Source of the DNA: Ochromonas danica
Taxonomy: Eukaryota; Sar; Chrysophyceae; Chromulinales; Chromulinaceae
Direction: 5' to 3'
Length of the DNA: 64,000 nt
Assembly (NCBI GenBank): GCA_015146655.1
Contig: VKHL01000048.1
Coordinates: 62,001-126,000 of the forward strand
In this document: one piece after another, positions 42,843-52,081 of the stretch
Numbering within the stretch: position 1 is the first letter of the stretch
How the letters are laid out: the number at the start of each line of letters is the position of its first letter
Translations under genes and position numbers: made by a program
The notes under the pieces: model-generated
Databases searched by the model: none
Told to the model about the DNA's origin: nothing
The model's input: the letters and a program-made list of their open reading frames with translations, nothing else

Positions 42843-43460
42843 ATGCCTTGTAAGAAGCGTCAGCCAACAAAAAATTCCCTACCATCATCTCCTTCAAAAG
42901 AAGAAGAAAAGTTGTTGGTAAAGACTAATTCTTCATCACAGAAGACTTTCCTCATTGAACATTGCAAATCCTGGTAAAGTTACCATTACCATTAACATAA
43001 TCGTCTGTCTGCTATTGTTGACTCTGCTATTCTAATGCACACTCTCATATCATGTCATCTCTCATATCTTAGAGGTGTGTTTCGTACCCGTGCTGCTAAG
43101 GTAGAACAAGCTTTAGTATCAGCGGGATACCATGTGGTGATCAATGAAGAGAAACCACGTAAAGGATCCTTTGTCATTCGAGTCAAGGGAAGTGAAGAAG
43201 AAGGAGGAGGAGAGGTTAAACCTATTGTAGAGTTGCTTGATTTGAAGAGACCTTTCAAACCTCTTCGAGAGTTAGATATTGATGCTCTCATACAGACCAT
43301 CCTTCATACCAACACCACTACCCCCACTACCACTACCACTGCAGTCAGTAATGACAGTAATAACAACCAGAAGGTAGAGGAAGAGGAGGTAGTGAAGGAG
43401 GAAGTGGTAGTAGCGGTAGAAGAAGAGAAGCCTGCTGCTAAGAGAAGGAGAAGAGTCTAA
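42843..43460 (+). CDS. SELENOH: Selenoprotein H, Sec codon split by an intron (172 aa, 2 exons)
   Basis: Exon 1 (42843-42973) ends ...GAACATTGCAAATCC TG. A 99 bp GTAAAG...TTAG intron follows, and exon 2 (43073-43460) opens with A GGT GTG TTT CGT. Splicing thus makes TGA, read as Sec44 in IEHCKSUGVFRTRAAKVEQA. This is the CxxU redox motif and context of selenoprotein H (human EHCTSURVYGRNAAALSQA). The family's second signature is present as INEEKPRKGSFVIRV. Selenoprotein H is a thioredoxin-fold, DNA-binding nuclear protein in animals. The basic C-terminus (KPAAKRRRRV) could be a nuclear signal. The Glu/Val and Thr runs before it are low complexity. Other nearby AG acceptors put the homologous frame out of register. 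A SECIS-like hairpin follows in the 3' UTR. Confidence 0.88.
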
Positions 43461-43579
43461 TCAACCTATACGAGTCTCATAAGTAGTACTGCCACAGTGT
43501 GTACTGTAGGTGTTAGACTAGGATGGCACTACCTCTTGTAGTCTATGGGTAGTAGATGTAGTACTGTGGTGGGATGGAT

Positions 43580-43650
43580 TGGTTAGTGATTGCGAATGAC
43601 TTCATCACTCTTTTTTTGTGAGTGATAAATGATAGTCAATGACTGCTTGT
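43580..43650 (+). promoter_or_regulatory. SECIS-like element of selenoprotein H
   Basis: GCGAATGAC (43592-43600) is followed by TTCATCACTC, a nine-nt U-rich loop, GAGTGATAAA and TGATA. Helix II pairs at 9 of 10 positions. Outside it, AGTGATTG and CAATGACT pair at 7 of 8 positions as helix I, leaving CGA/AGT as internal loop. ATGA and TGAT sit where the SECIS quartet belongs. UU replaces the apical AA, 11 nt after ATGA, exactly as in the MsrB-like gene's element. It is ~130 nt after the stop codon. Confidence 0.72.
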
Positions 43651-43744
43651 CCATCCCATCTCATACCATTTTTACCTTTAGATCTCATAGAGAAGTTAGC
43701 CTCTTTTAAATCATCTTCCTTATTCAATTTTCCATCCCCTAGCC

Positions 43745-43795
43745 CTTGTGTTCAATTAAATATTGTAATTGATATAAAGCGAAGTGGGAGGCACG
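43745..43795. repeat. Fragment of a third copy of the methyltransferase duplication edge
   Basis: TCAATTAAATATTGTAATTG... followed by AAGCGAAGTGGGAGGCAC matches the left edge of the second methyltransferase unit (~45958-46002), and its end also matches 43989-44020. So a third partial copy of the edge lies here. The remainder of the gap 43461-44034 is 3' UTR and unassigned sequence. Confidence 0.65.
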
Positions 43796-44034
43796 AGCTG
43801 GAAGAATTAGATTTGAGTGATGATGATTTCGCTGAAGTACGACAGTTTTTCACAGACCAAAAGAAATGGCACGTCGGCAAAAGAAAAGAAATTCGTCCAC
43901 AAAATGGGACGCTAAATATGAGATCAAAGAGAACACAACCTTATTAGTCAGTTAAATCTCTTTCATCGCTACACTAAAACCTAAGCCTTGAAATTGATCC
44001 AAAGTGAAGTGGGAGGCACCGACTTGGCCTTCAC

Positions 44035-44928
44035 TCAAACGTGCACCATGCCCAACAGGTAACCACGGAAGTTCGTGAATTTCTCTACTTCATCTGCAGA
44101 AATTCGATTGTATTCCACTCCAGCATCCACGAAGTCCACCACTTCTCCTTCCCATCCACCCCAACTGTGCAACAATGCCAGAGGATCTTCAAAGAGGTAG
44201 CGGTGAAGACTGTTCTGACGTGTGGAGCGCATTGCAGTGGTAACAAAGGTGGCAACAAGATGACTTCCACTGGATGATAACCCGCGAATCTTTGTAAACA
44301 TCTTCTCATTCTCCTCCAATGTCAAGTAACTCGTCAACCCTTCTAACAACCACACCGTGGGGAGGGAGGGATCAAATCCATGGGATACCAGCTGACTTGA
44401 CCAATCCTCCAAACTCAGATCTCCCTCTACTGCATGATAGTGGAAAACACTCTCAGCGCCTTCTTGCTTCAACAGGTTCAGCTTGTACCCCAGCACTTCA
44501 GGGAAGTCCAGCTCGAAGTACTGGATCTCTGCCTTCCTCTCTGCCGTCAGAGAAGGCAGAGGCAGTCTCCAGGGTCGAGTATCCAATCCAGCTCCCAGAG
44601 TGACGATCTGCTTGATCTGAGGGTGATTGGCCAGGATCGAGTCTAGACTGTCATCAATCTTTCTTGTGCGAACGCCCATTAGGAATAGACGACTTTCTTT
44701 CTCTTGTTGGTCAAGATGGTTGAAATTGTCTTCTACCCATTTCTTGCCCACTTCTCCACCCAATGCTAATGCATAAGGATCTTGGAAGAGAGGATTTTGT
44801 GGGAATTCGATGGGGTCCATGCCACGTAAGTAGGCTACTGCATGTGCAGTCACACTGACCGTTTGTCTGGTAGGATCTTGATGAGAGCAGGTCGCAGCAT
44901 CAGTCTTGGTTGTGGTGGTTGTGGCCAT
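44035..44928 (-). CDS. SAM-dependent methyltransferase, TIGR00027/PPM family, copy 1 (297 aa)
   Basis: The family uses S-adenosylmethionine to methylate carboxyl groups (leucine carboxymethyltransferase, PPM1) or unknown small molecules (TIGR00027). The SAM site is VTLGAGLDTRPWRL at ~105-118, followed by the strand EIQYFELDFPEV, the acidic GDLSLEDW loop, and WLLEGLTSYLTLEE, the family's WxxEGLxxYL motif. The opening RTRKIDDSLDSIL helix is also typical. The first ATG in frame is at 44928 (MATTTTTKTDAATC). Homologues are common in bacteria and scattered in protists, so an old lateral origin is possible. It is single-exon and the left member of a direct tandem pair. Confidence 0.88.
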   Translation of the reverse strand: MATTTTTKTDAATCSHQDPTRQTVSVTAHAVAYLRGMDPIEFPQNPLFQDPYALALGGEVGKKWVEDNFNHLDQQEKESRLFLMGVRTRKIDDSLDSILANHPQIKQIVTLGAGLDTRPWRLPLPSLTAERKAEIQYFELDFPEVLGYKLNLLKQEGAESVFHYHAVEGDLSLEDWSSQLVSHGFDPSLPTVWLLEGLTSYLTLEENEKMFTKIRGLSSSGSHLVATFVTTAMRSTRQNSLHRYLFEDPLALLHSWGGWEGEVVDFVDAGVEYNRISADEVEKFTNFRGYLLGMVHV

Positions 44929-46016
44929 TGTTTCTTGTACAGTGTTGCCTGGGAGAAAGGAGAACAAGATTTGTTTTGTGGGATGACAATTTGATTATGG
45001 GTTAGTAGACACTACTGCTTGCTGCTGTGAGGCATCTTCTTCTTCCTCCTCCTAATCTCGTCTTGTCAAAAATCACCGAGTGGTGCGAATGGTGCAGTGT
45101 TGGGGGAGAGATTCAGTGATGAAGGGTTTGATGATGGAGTTAGTGGATTTAAATCTAACAAAAGGAGGAATTTCTTATGCTGCTTGCTGGATTTCTGGGA
45201 GGTTGGGCACTGTGTGGCTTGCAGGGTTCGATCCACAATTTGACCACAATGCGCTGGTCTCTTCCTCATTTCCTGTGTCTAATTTCCTGCACTTCATCAT
45301 AGTGCTATTTGTTTCCACGGCTATTTATTTCATGCATGTCCCAGTGAGAGGCGGAGGATAGAAGGGAAGGGCATTATGGGAAAGGATGCTTCCACAGTTT
45401 GACAGCCCTCTAATGACCGTTATCGCCAGCAGTATACAATGGAGTCCATCCATCCTTACAACCGCACTGACTGACACAATAATAGGAGAATGTTCCAATA
45501 GATCATGATTGAGATATTTTCCTATTGTTGCGTCTTTCTCTGTATAAACAGAATGGATGTACTCCATTGTACGCTTCTTGTATTAACGACCATTTTGTAA
45601 TTTTGTTTGGGAAGTGAAAACGAAATATCCCCAGTGATGGAGTGAAGAGGTAATTGACATTCGGTAAGACTGCTAACCATGTTTATCTACATCTTAGAGA
45701 GTTATGGGAAAGAATGAAAGGAGGTTGAAAGTTCATACACATTCTCACACAGCTCGAACACATCCATCAGTAGAGCCAATTATTCCTGACATGCTATTTC
45801 AAGTAGAAATAAAGACAGCAAATCCATATGTTACCCCACGATATAAAAGAAAAGACAACGTTATTAGTCAGTAACCGAAAAACTGCTAAACTTTAAAATT
45901 TCCTTTAGACCGCCATCTTACTGGATACATATACAGTAAAATCGATCATTAATTAATATCAATTAAATATTGTAATTGATCCAAAGTGAAGTGGGAGGCA
46001 CCGACTTGGCCTTCAC

Positions 46017-46898
46017 TCAAACGTGCACCATGCCCAACAGGTAGCCACGAAAGTCAGAGAATTTCTCTACTTCATCTGCAGAAATTCGATTGTATTCCAC
46101 TGCAGCATCGACGAAGTCCACCACTTCTCCTTCCCATCCACCCCAACTCCGCAACAATGCCAGAGGATCTTCAAAGAGGTAGCGGTGAAGACTGTTCTGA
46201 CGTTTGGAAAGCGTTATCGTGGTAACAAAGGTAGAAACAAGATGACTTCCTTCTGCTGTTAACCCGCGAATCTTGGTAAACATCTTCTCATTCTCCTCCA
46301 ATGTCAAGTAACTCGTCAACCCTTCTAACAACCACACCGTGGGGAGGGAGGGATCAAATCCATGGGATACCAGCTGACTTGACCAATCCTCCAAACTCAG
46401 ATCTCCCTCTACTGCATGATAGTGGAAAACACTCTCAGCGCCTTCTTGCTTCAACAGGTTCAGCTTGTACCCCAGCACTTCAGGGAAGTCCAGCTCGAAG
46501 TACTGGATCTCTGCCTTCCTCTCTGCCGTCAGAGAAGGCAGAGGCAGTCTCCAGGGTCGAGTATCCAATCCAGCTCCCAGAGTGACGATCTGCTTGATCT
46601 GAGGGTGATTGGCCAGGATTGAGTCTAGACTGTCATCAATCTTTCTTGTGCGAACGCCCATAAAGAATAGACTTTTCTCTTTCTCTTGTTGGTTAAGCTT
46701 TTTGGAAGTGTCTAAAACACATTTCTTGCCCACTTCTCCACCCAATGCTAATGCATAAGGATCTTGGAAGAGAGGATTATGCGGGAAGAAGATAGGGTCC
46801 ATGCCACGTAAGTAGGCTACTGTATGTGCAGTCACACTGACCGTTTGTCTGGTAGGATCTTGATGAGAGCAGGTCGCAGCACCAGTATTGGTGGTCAT
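46017..46898 (-). CDS. SAM-dependent methyltransferase, TIGR00027/PPM family, copy 2 (293 aa)
   Basis: A tandem copy of the gene at 44035-44928 with the same motifs: GAGLDTRPWR for SAM, WLLEGLTSYL, and a C-terminus ending FRGYLLGMVHV in both. The start is set at 46898 (MTTNTGAATC) because it aligns with copy 1; a longer open frame reaches 47099 but the extension has no counterpart. Differences cluster near residues ~50-75 (KKCVLDTSKKLNQQEKEKS versus KKWVEDNFNHLDQQEKESR) and in the SSSGSHL/TAEGSHL region. The centre and SAM core are identical. Both copies look functional. Confidence 0.88.
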   Translation of the reverse strand: MTTNTGAATCSHQDPTRQTVSVTAHTVAYLRGMDPIFFPHNPLFQDPYALALGGEVGKKCVLDTSKKLNQQEKEKSLFFMGVRTRKIDDSLDSILANHPQIKQIVTLGAGLDTRPWRLPLPSLTAERKAEIQYFELDFPEVLGYKLNLLKQEGAESVFHYHAVEGDLSLEDWSSQLVSHGFDPSLPTVWLLEGLTSYLTLEENEKMFTKIRGLTAEGSHLVSTFVTTITLSKRQNSLHRYLFEDPLALLRSWGGWEGEVVDFVDAAVEYNRISADEVEKFSDFRGYLLGMVHV

Positions 46899-48263
46899 TG
46901 TTTCTTGGATAGTGTTGGTCGGGAGAAAGAAAGTTGGGAAAGAAGAACAAGATCTTTTTTGTATGATATCAATTTGATTGTGAATGATCTTGTTGATCAT
47001 CACCACCAAAAGGGAGAGATCCAAAATCTCGCAAAACATAAAATTCCATGGGCAAGGGTCCTGATTTCCGGATTTCTGGATTTCTGGGAGGTTGGGCACG
47101 CATGTTCATTCAATCCACGATCTTGTCCACCTCAACAAAGGAAGAGCATAAGTTTCCTCAAGTCTGTACCTCAAGTCTAATACTTGTAATACCATGGAAT
47201 ACGGTGCTGTTTGTTTGAGTAGCGATCATGAGAGTAGCGGAGGAGAGATCGTTGGATAGAGGACAGTTCAAAGAAGGGCCATGAACATTATAATTTAGAC
47301 TGTGTTGAGATTCAAAAAAAAATTAGACGTTCTTTCCTCTACCGTGCCATCCGTTGCCTGCCCCTTAATGATCGTTATTACCAGCAGTATACAGTGGAGT
47401 ATTTCCATCCTTACAATCGCAATGACTGACACAATAATAGGAGAATGTCCCAATAGATCATGATTGGGATATTTTCCTATTGTTGCGTCTTTCTCCGTAT
47501 AAACAGAATGGATATACTCCATTGTACGCTTCTTGTATTAACGACCATCTGGTAATTTTGTTTGGGAAGTGAAAACGAAATATCCCCAGTGATGGAGTGA
47601 AAAGGTAATTGACATTCGGTAAAACTGCTAACCATGTTTACATTGAACAGCTGTTAGGAATATGAGCTTGCTTATTGCATTCAGGTGAGTAGAGCATCTT
47701 TCTTTATTACTATCTCCAGCGCAGCGCCTCTGGCTCGAACTCGTTGTTAGTCCACCCAATTATTCCTGATGTGGTTTTTCACCAAGAGATAAAGTCAGCG
47801 CATCTATGTGTCACCCCAAGATGTAAAAGAGAAGACGACCTTATTAGTCAGTGAAATCCAATCTTTCTTATCAACATTCAATCTGCTCTAAATTTCCACG
47901 ATGTAAATATTGATTTTTTCAGTCAGTTTCGTGGTAAAATAACTACTGTAAGTTCATTTTTTCGTGTATCACACTACTAAAATGAGGCGGAGGTAGAAGT
48001 CGTTTTCTTTCACATGCACAATTTCCATTACATCATTATCATGCAGAATGCTAAACCTTAATGTCCATTTTACATTGTGCTTTTTATATTAAGCTAACCT
48101 ATGGCGTTTAACTGGGCAATACCATACTAATACCCGACAATCGATATCACTGCTAGCAATGTCAACATTGAATTGCTATAAGTAATATAAACAAGAAAAC
48201 AGATAATCTATCACGCAGGACTTCACGAAACTGCAATATAACAAACAAAACACAAATTCATGC
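46899..48263. other. Gene-free stretch right of the methyltransferase pair
   Basis: Up to ~47.88 kb this is the upstream part of duplication unit 2. From there to the kinase 3' end (48264) it is unique AT-rich sequence without a gene. Confidence 0.6.
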
Positions 48264-49712
48264 TCACCCGAGCAAAATACCTTCTCGTTTTGCATTACGC
48301 CTCATACGACGTTGTGCTCGATTCTTGTATGACATATGAACCTCAATAGGAAGAGGCTTGTCATGAATTGTTGAGCTTATTAAGGTCTTTGATTCACAAG
48401 TCTCCCTATCTCTCTCCATCATCACAAACTCTCCATCAGTGCTTTCAGATCGACAAGATAATGTCGGGCACCTCAAGATCAAATTTTCTTTCATTATCTT
48501 TCCCTCTTCTGCCATCTTTATCCAAGGATGGGATAGGCAACCTGCAATATCCAACCTCTTTAGGTGATTCCGTTTCAGCATCCCTTTGATCAAAGAGCGA
48601 GCTTCAGGAGAAAGCTTACGCCAAGCTGATCGCTGTTTAAAGCAGCGTACAGGTTTGTGCATTTGATGAGAAAACACCCGCTCCATCAAAGAAACCCGTC
48701 GATCACGACTGGGAAATGCTAACTCACCCGTCAGCATCTCATACAAGATACAACCTAATGACCACACATCCGCTTGGAATCCATAAGCTTCCTCATACAC
48801 TTCAGGTGCGAAATACTCTGTTGTTCCCCACATCTCAGTCAATCCGCAAAATTGCTTGGTAGGCACATCACTACCTGGCACCCAGTTGGGTAGCACGGCT
48901 GACAGTCCGAAATCAACGATCTTCACTGTGAGATCATCTACGGATTCGATGGGCGTCTCACTGGTGGTCGGTGATGACGTAGAGGAAGAAGGTGACGCAG
49001 AACGAGCACAAAGCATGTTCTCGATCTTTAGATCACGATGAATGATTCCATTCTCATGCAGATGTTGCACACCTAACAATATTTGTTTGAACAGTTTTGC
49101 TATGGAGCGCTCAGTATATACTGGGAGATCAGCCAATGCCGAAACCAAATCTCCGCCTTCCACTAACTCCATCACCATCCAGGCCTTGCGCTCGGTCTGA
49201 TAGACACGATACATACGAACAACATTCACATGGTTGGTTCTAGAGTATGCCTCAATCTCTGTCTTGATAGTTCGAGGATTGTTAATGACACCATCAGCTC
49301 GCACATACTAATTAAAGATACGAAACATCAGATGAGTGTGATCGCCTTGTTTTCTCAAAGGAAATGCTCACCTTGCAAGCATAGCTCTCCAGCGTTTCGC
49401 AATGATGGGCTTTCAAGACATTTCCCGACGCTCCAAAGCCGAGTAGCTTGTCCGGAACAAAGGTGGAATAAAAGGCTTCGTCAATATCATTCAGAGTGGA
49501 ACAGTTGGAGCTAGCGTCAGTCTTAAAGGAATCTCTCACTTCATTACGACCCTTTGTCTGTGTAAGTTATCATTTCATGAATTGTCAGGTGATTGTTGGC
49601 TGTGTGCAAGGTTTGTATACAGCAGACCACAGTGATGACATCATCATACCTGCTGTTCTTGATCCTTTTCTTGCGAATGTCGTTGATCCGGTAAAGCATT
49701 TGCTTGACCCAT
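48264..49712 (-). CDS. CAMK-like serine/threonine protein kinase with myristoylation signal (430 aa, 3 exons)
   Basis: Exons on the minus strand are 49712-49650, 49557-49372 and 49307-48264; introns of 92 and 64 bp are GT-AG, phase 0. The first exon encodes MGQANALPDQRHSQ, with Gly2 in a myristoylation context, so membrane attachment is likely. Kinase motifs in order are the Gly loop GFGASGNV, ACK with the ATP-binding Lys, a Glu in TEIEAYSR (helix C), HRDLKIEN (catalytic loop), DFG, APE (YFAPEVYEE) and DVWSLGCILYEML. All key residues are present, so it should be active. A Ser/Thr-rich insert follows HRDLKIEN. The hinge MELVEGGDL and ending CLSHPWIK resemble CAMK/CDPK kinases, but no EF-hands or calmodulin site are seen. 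The C-terminus is basic (RAQRRMRRNAKRE). Confidence 0.9.
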
Positions 49713-49753
49713 TCACCACAGGAATTTATAATGATATCTCAAAGAGAAGAATT

Positions 49754-49784
<31 letters not shown>

Positions 49785-52081
49785 TGAAGTATTTAATTCT
49801 GACTGATCAACAGAAAGCAGGCCAAGAGAGAAACAAGGAGTGCTCCCAGCGATTGATCTTCGTTTGGGAGAGAGCAAAACCTCAAAAGTGATGTTTTAAA
49901 GTCGTAATTCTGCATCTGACCTTCCCACCCTGCTGCAGCACACCCGGCCAGTGTAAATCATGGATGGAATGGACTTCATCAATCGTTTAAATTGCAGTTA
50001 GTGGTGGTGGTGGGTGATTGGCAAAGCAGTACAGCTCTGGCGATCGTTCTACATCACTAGGCAGTACGCTATGGATAGGATTCAATGAGAAAAGATTGCA
50101 TTTTCAACAGCATATAGAACAGTTCCCACTCCCATCCAACTGCCACAAGCAAAACTGCCACGGTGGGAGGAGACAGTCGAATATTTCATCTCATCTCCCA
50201 ATCCATTCGCTGATTCCTACCGCCGCAAAAATTGGCATTGCCAACATTATGATTGTTTATTGATCTTTTTGCCAATGAGATAGAAAGATATAATCCCAAC
50301 AATATTATCGGAGAGTTTTGACTTTATGCGATACCTTAACCAAGGCATTTCTTATCATCCTAGCATCACCTTGTTTAACCTTCGTACCAGTTTTCATAAA
50401 CAACAAATAATGCAAAGAAGCTTGGACATTGTTATAATTGTGGATTATGTCTTGCATGCCTTCGTAAAACAGCCTTAGCCTTAGAAGACATGGGCGTGGC
50501 TATACAAGACGAACCCAATGCTAATCACAATAGCAATAATACGACGTGCTTTATTTGCATTTGAATTGAAATTATACGAAGAAGTTATCTTAGATAGTCA
50601 AGAAATTCTACGATTATTAGATGCTTTCAGTGTGAATGCTAGAGCTCTGATGGGTCGTGCTGTGAAGAATATTAGAAAGCAAAACAACTCTCTGATGCAA
50701 TCTTATTGGATGAAAATCAACCTGAAAAGTGGCACAGAAGAGGTGGAATAGAACATGCGAACTATCTACAAGCACACTATCTCTCTCATCTAATGCAAGA
50801 TTTCCGTAGCTAATGTAGCGTATCTAATATACAATCCTCGCCAGATTGTAGATTTTTGTCCAGAATTAGTATTTGAAAGAATATATGTATGTGTACTGGA
50901 TGAAATAAGACTAGAGTTTAGAGAAGAAGGGTAAACCCAGCTGCTTTGGTTTTGTAATTCATTCCTAAAGAGCAGAATTCGTAACAAAGTGCAATTGCTC
51001 AAGGAACGCAACAATGCTATACTTGAAGAGTCCGTTACAAAAGTCGGTGGCAAGTAAGCAAAACGGATTATAATAAAGGTAGTTTTAAGAAGTTAAACCT
51101 GCGTATATTATGAATCATTCGAGTCCTGCTGCAGAGTTTGATGAAGTTCCTAACAACTGCTAACGCTCAAGGAGAAAAGTTGTAAACTAATCAACTTGCA
51201 GTATAACAAAAAAACTCTCTTGGTAACAAAAGGGGTTTAGTCGTTCACTAGCCTTCTTAATGCGCAGATATTATGGAAAGAGTGGCATTTCTTGATTGAA
51301 GGATCAGCGAATAGTCTAGATGGACAAATGATGACTAATTTTGTCTCTGATATCACATTGTCAACTGAGTGATTCCTGTTAGACACACTAATAATGACAT
51401 AACTGAGTTTGTAAGTTGATAGTCTCTTGTGGTTGGAACGGACAGCGTTTCACAAGGTGTTTTTATAATCGAAGGTGTTTTTCGCATTGATATTATTCTT
51501 GCGTGGGATGCCTGGCAAATTAACTTGACAAGATGCTCAAACTCAACTGCAAGCGAATGTTGTCGTTATCATTCCAGTATTGTTGTTGGTTTGATGTTTG
51601 ATGCTTGATGTTTGATGATAGCAAGTCTATCGTAGCTGATCTACAGTGTAGATATTATTATTAGAAGAAGCAAGTAAAAACAATATTTCAAACTGAATTT
51701 GGAAGAAGTTTCGAATTCGAATTCATAAGAAAACAAACAAACCAAGCTAAAGGATACTGTAAATCCCAAACAATAAAAAGAAAAACAAGAAAAATTGAAA
51801 TTAATTAAAAAGAAGAATTAGAAGAAAAGAGCATCATTATTCCTAGTTGATCGCTCTTTTATTGACTATTACCTTTTAGAGGGAGCTTTGTTTTCAAGGT
51901 TTCCCATACTACGCTATTGTTTGTCTGCTATACTGTACTTTATTTATTTATTTTTATTACTTTTGTCTCTTTCAATTCAACCTTCCTTATTTATTTCTAC
52001 GTCTATCAATCCTAATTGTTTGTAGAGAAACAAGTCAAGCAAGAAAACAACGATATAGTACATAATACTATATTTATAGCC
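49713..52081. other. Gene-poor stretch
   Basis: 2.4 kb without an intact gene. It begins with a (TAG)n run at ~49755-49784, contains a TPR-like pseudogene at ~50.42-50.82 kb, and ends in the AT-rich promoter of the giant surface-protein gene. Nothing else is recognised. Confidence 0.6.
50420..50815 (+). pseudogene. TPR-like protein gene remnant
   Basis: Three successive plus-strand frames read as one helical-repeat protein: LACLRKTALALEDMG (~50450), then ALFAFELKLYEEVILDSQEI and FSVNARALMGRAVKNIRK (50548-50690), then DAILLDENQPEKWHRRG (~50695-50745). The KLYEEVILDSQEILRL and NARALMGRA segments have TPR spacing. No GT-AG introns explain the frame changes, so this looks like a host gene broken by at least two frameshifts. 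The family call is tentative. Confidence 0.45.

Larger units (their letters stand above)
43980..47880. repeat. Direct tandem segmental duplication, two units of ~1.97-1.98 kb
   Basis: Unit 1 (~43.98-45.9 kb) and unit 2 (~45.96-47.88 kb) each hold a methyltransferase gene and its flanks. The offset is 1982 bp in the gene and 1969-1981 bp upstream. The flanks match at CCAGCAGTATACA (45427, 47390), GAAATATCCCCAGTGATGG and CCAATTATTCCTGA. About 350 bp in the gene (44290-44640 versus 46272-46622) is practically identical; elsewhere there are many differences. The 1.1-1.4 kb upstream of each gene contains no other gene that I can support. Confidence 0.92.

Noticed and set aside
43639-43947. 102-codon open frame after selenoprotein H
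   Set aside because: It starts just downstream of the SECIS-like hairpin and runs through a fragment of the methyltransferase duplication edge; no coding signal beyond length.
44041-46622. Plus-strand open frames identical in both methyltransferase units
   Set aside because: They are antisense to the methyltransferase genes and identical only because of the duplication.
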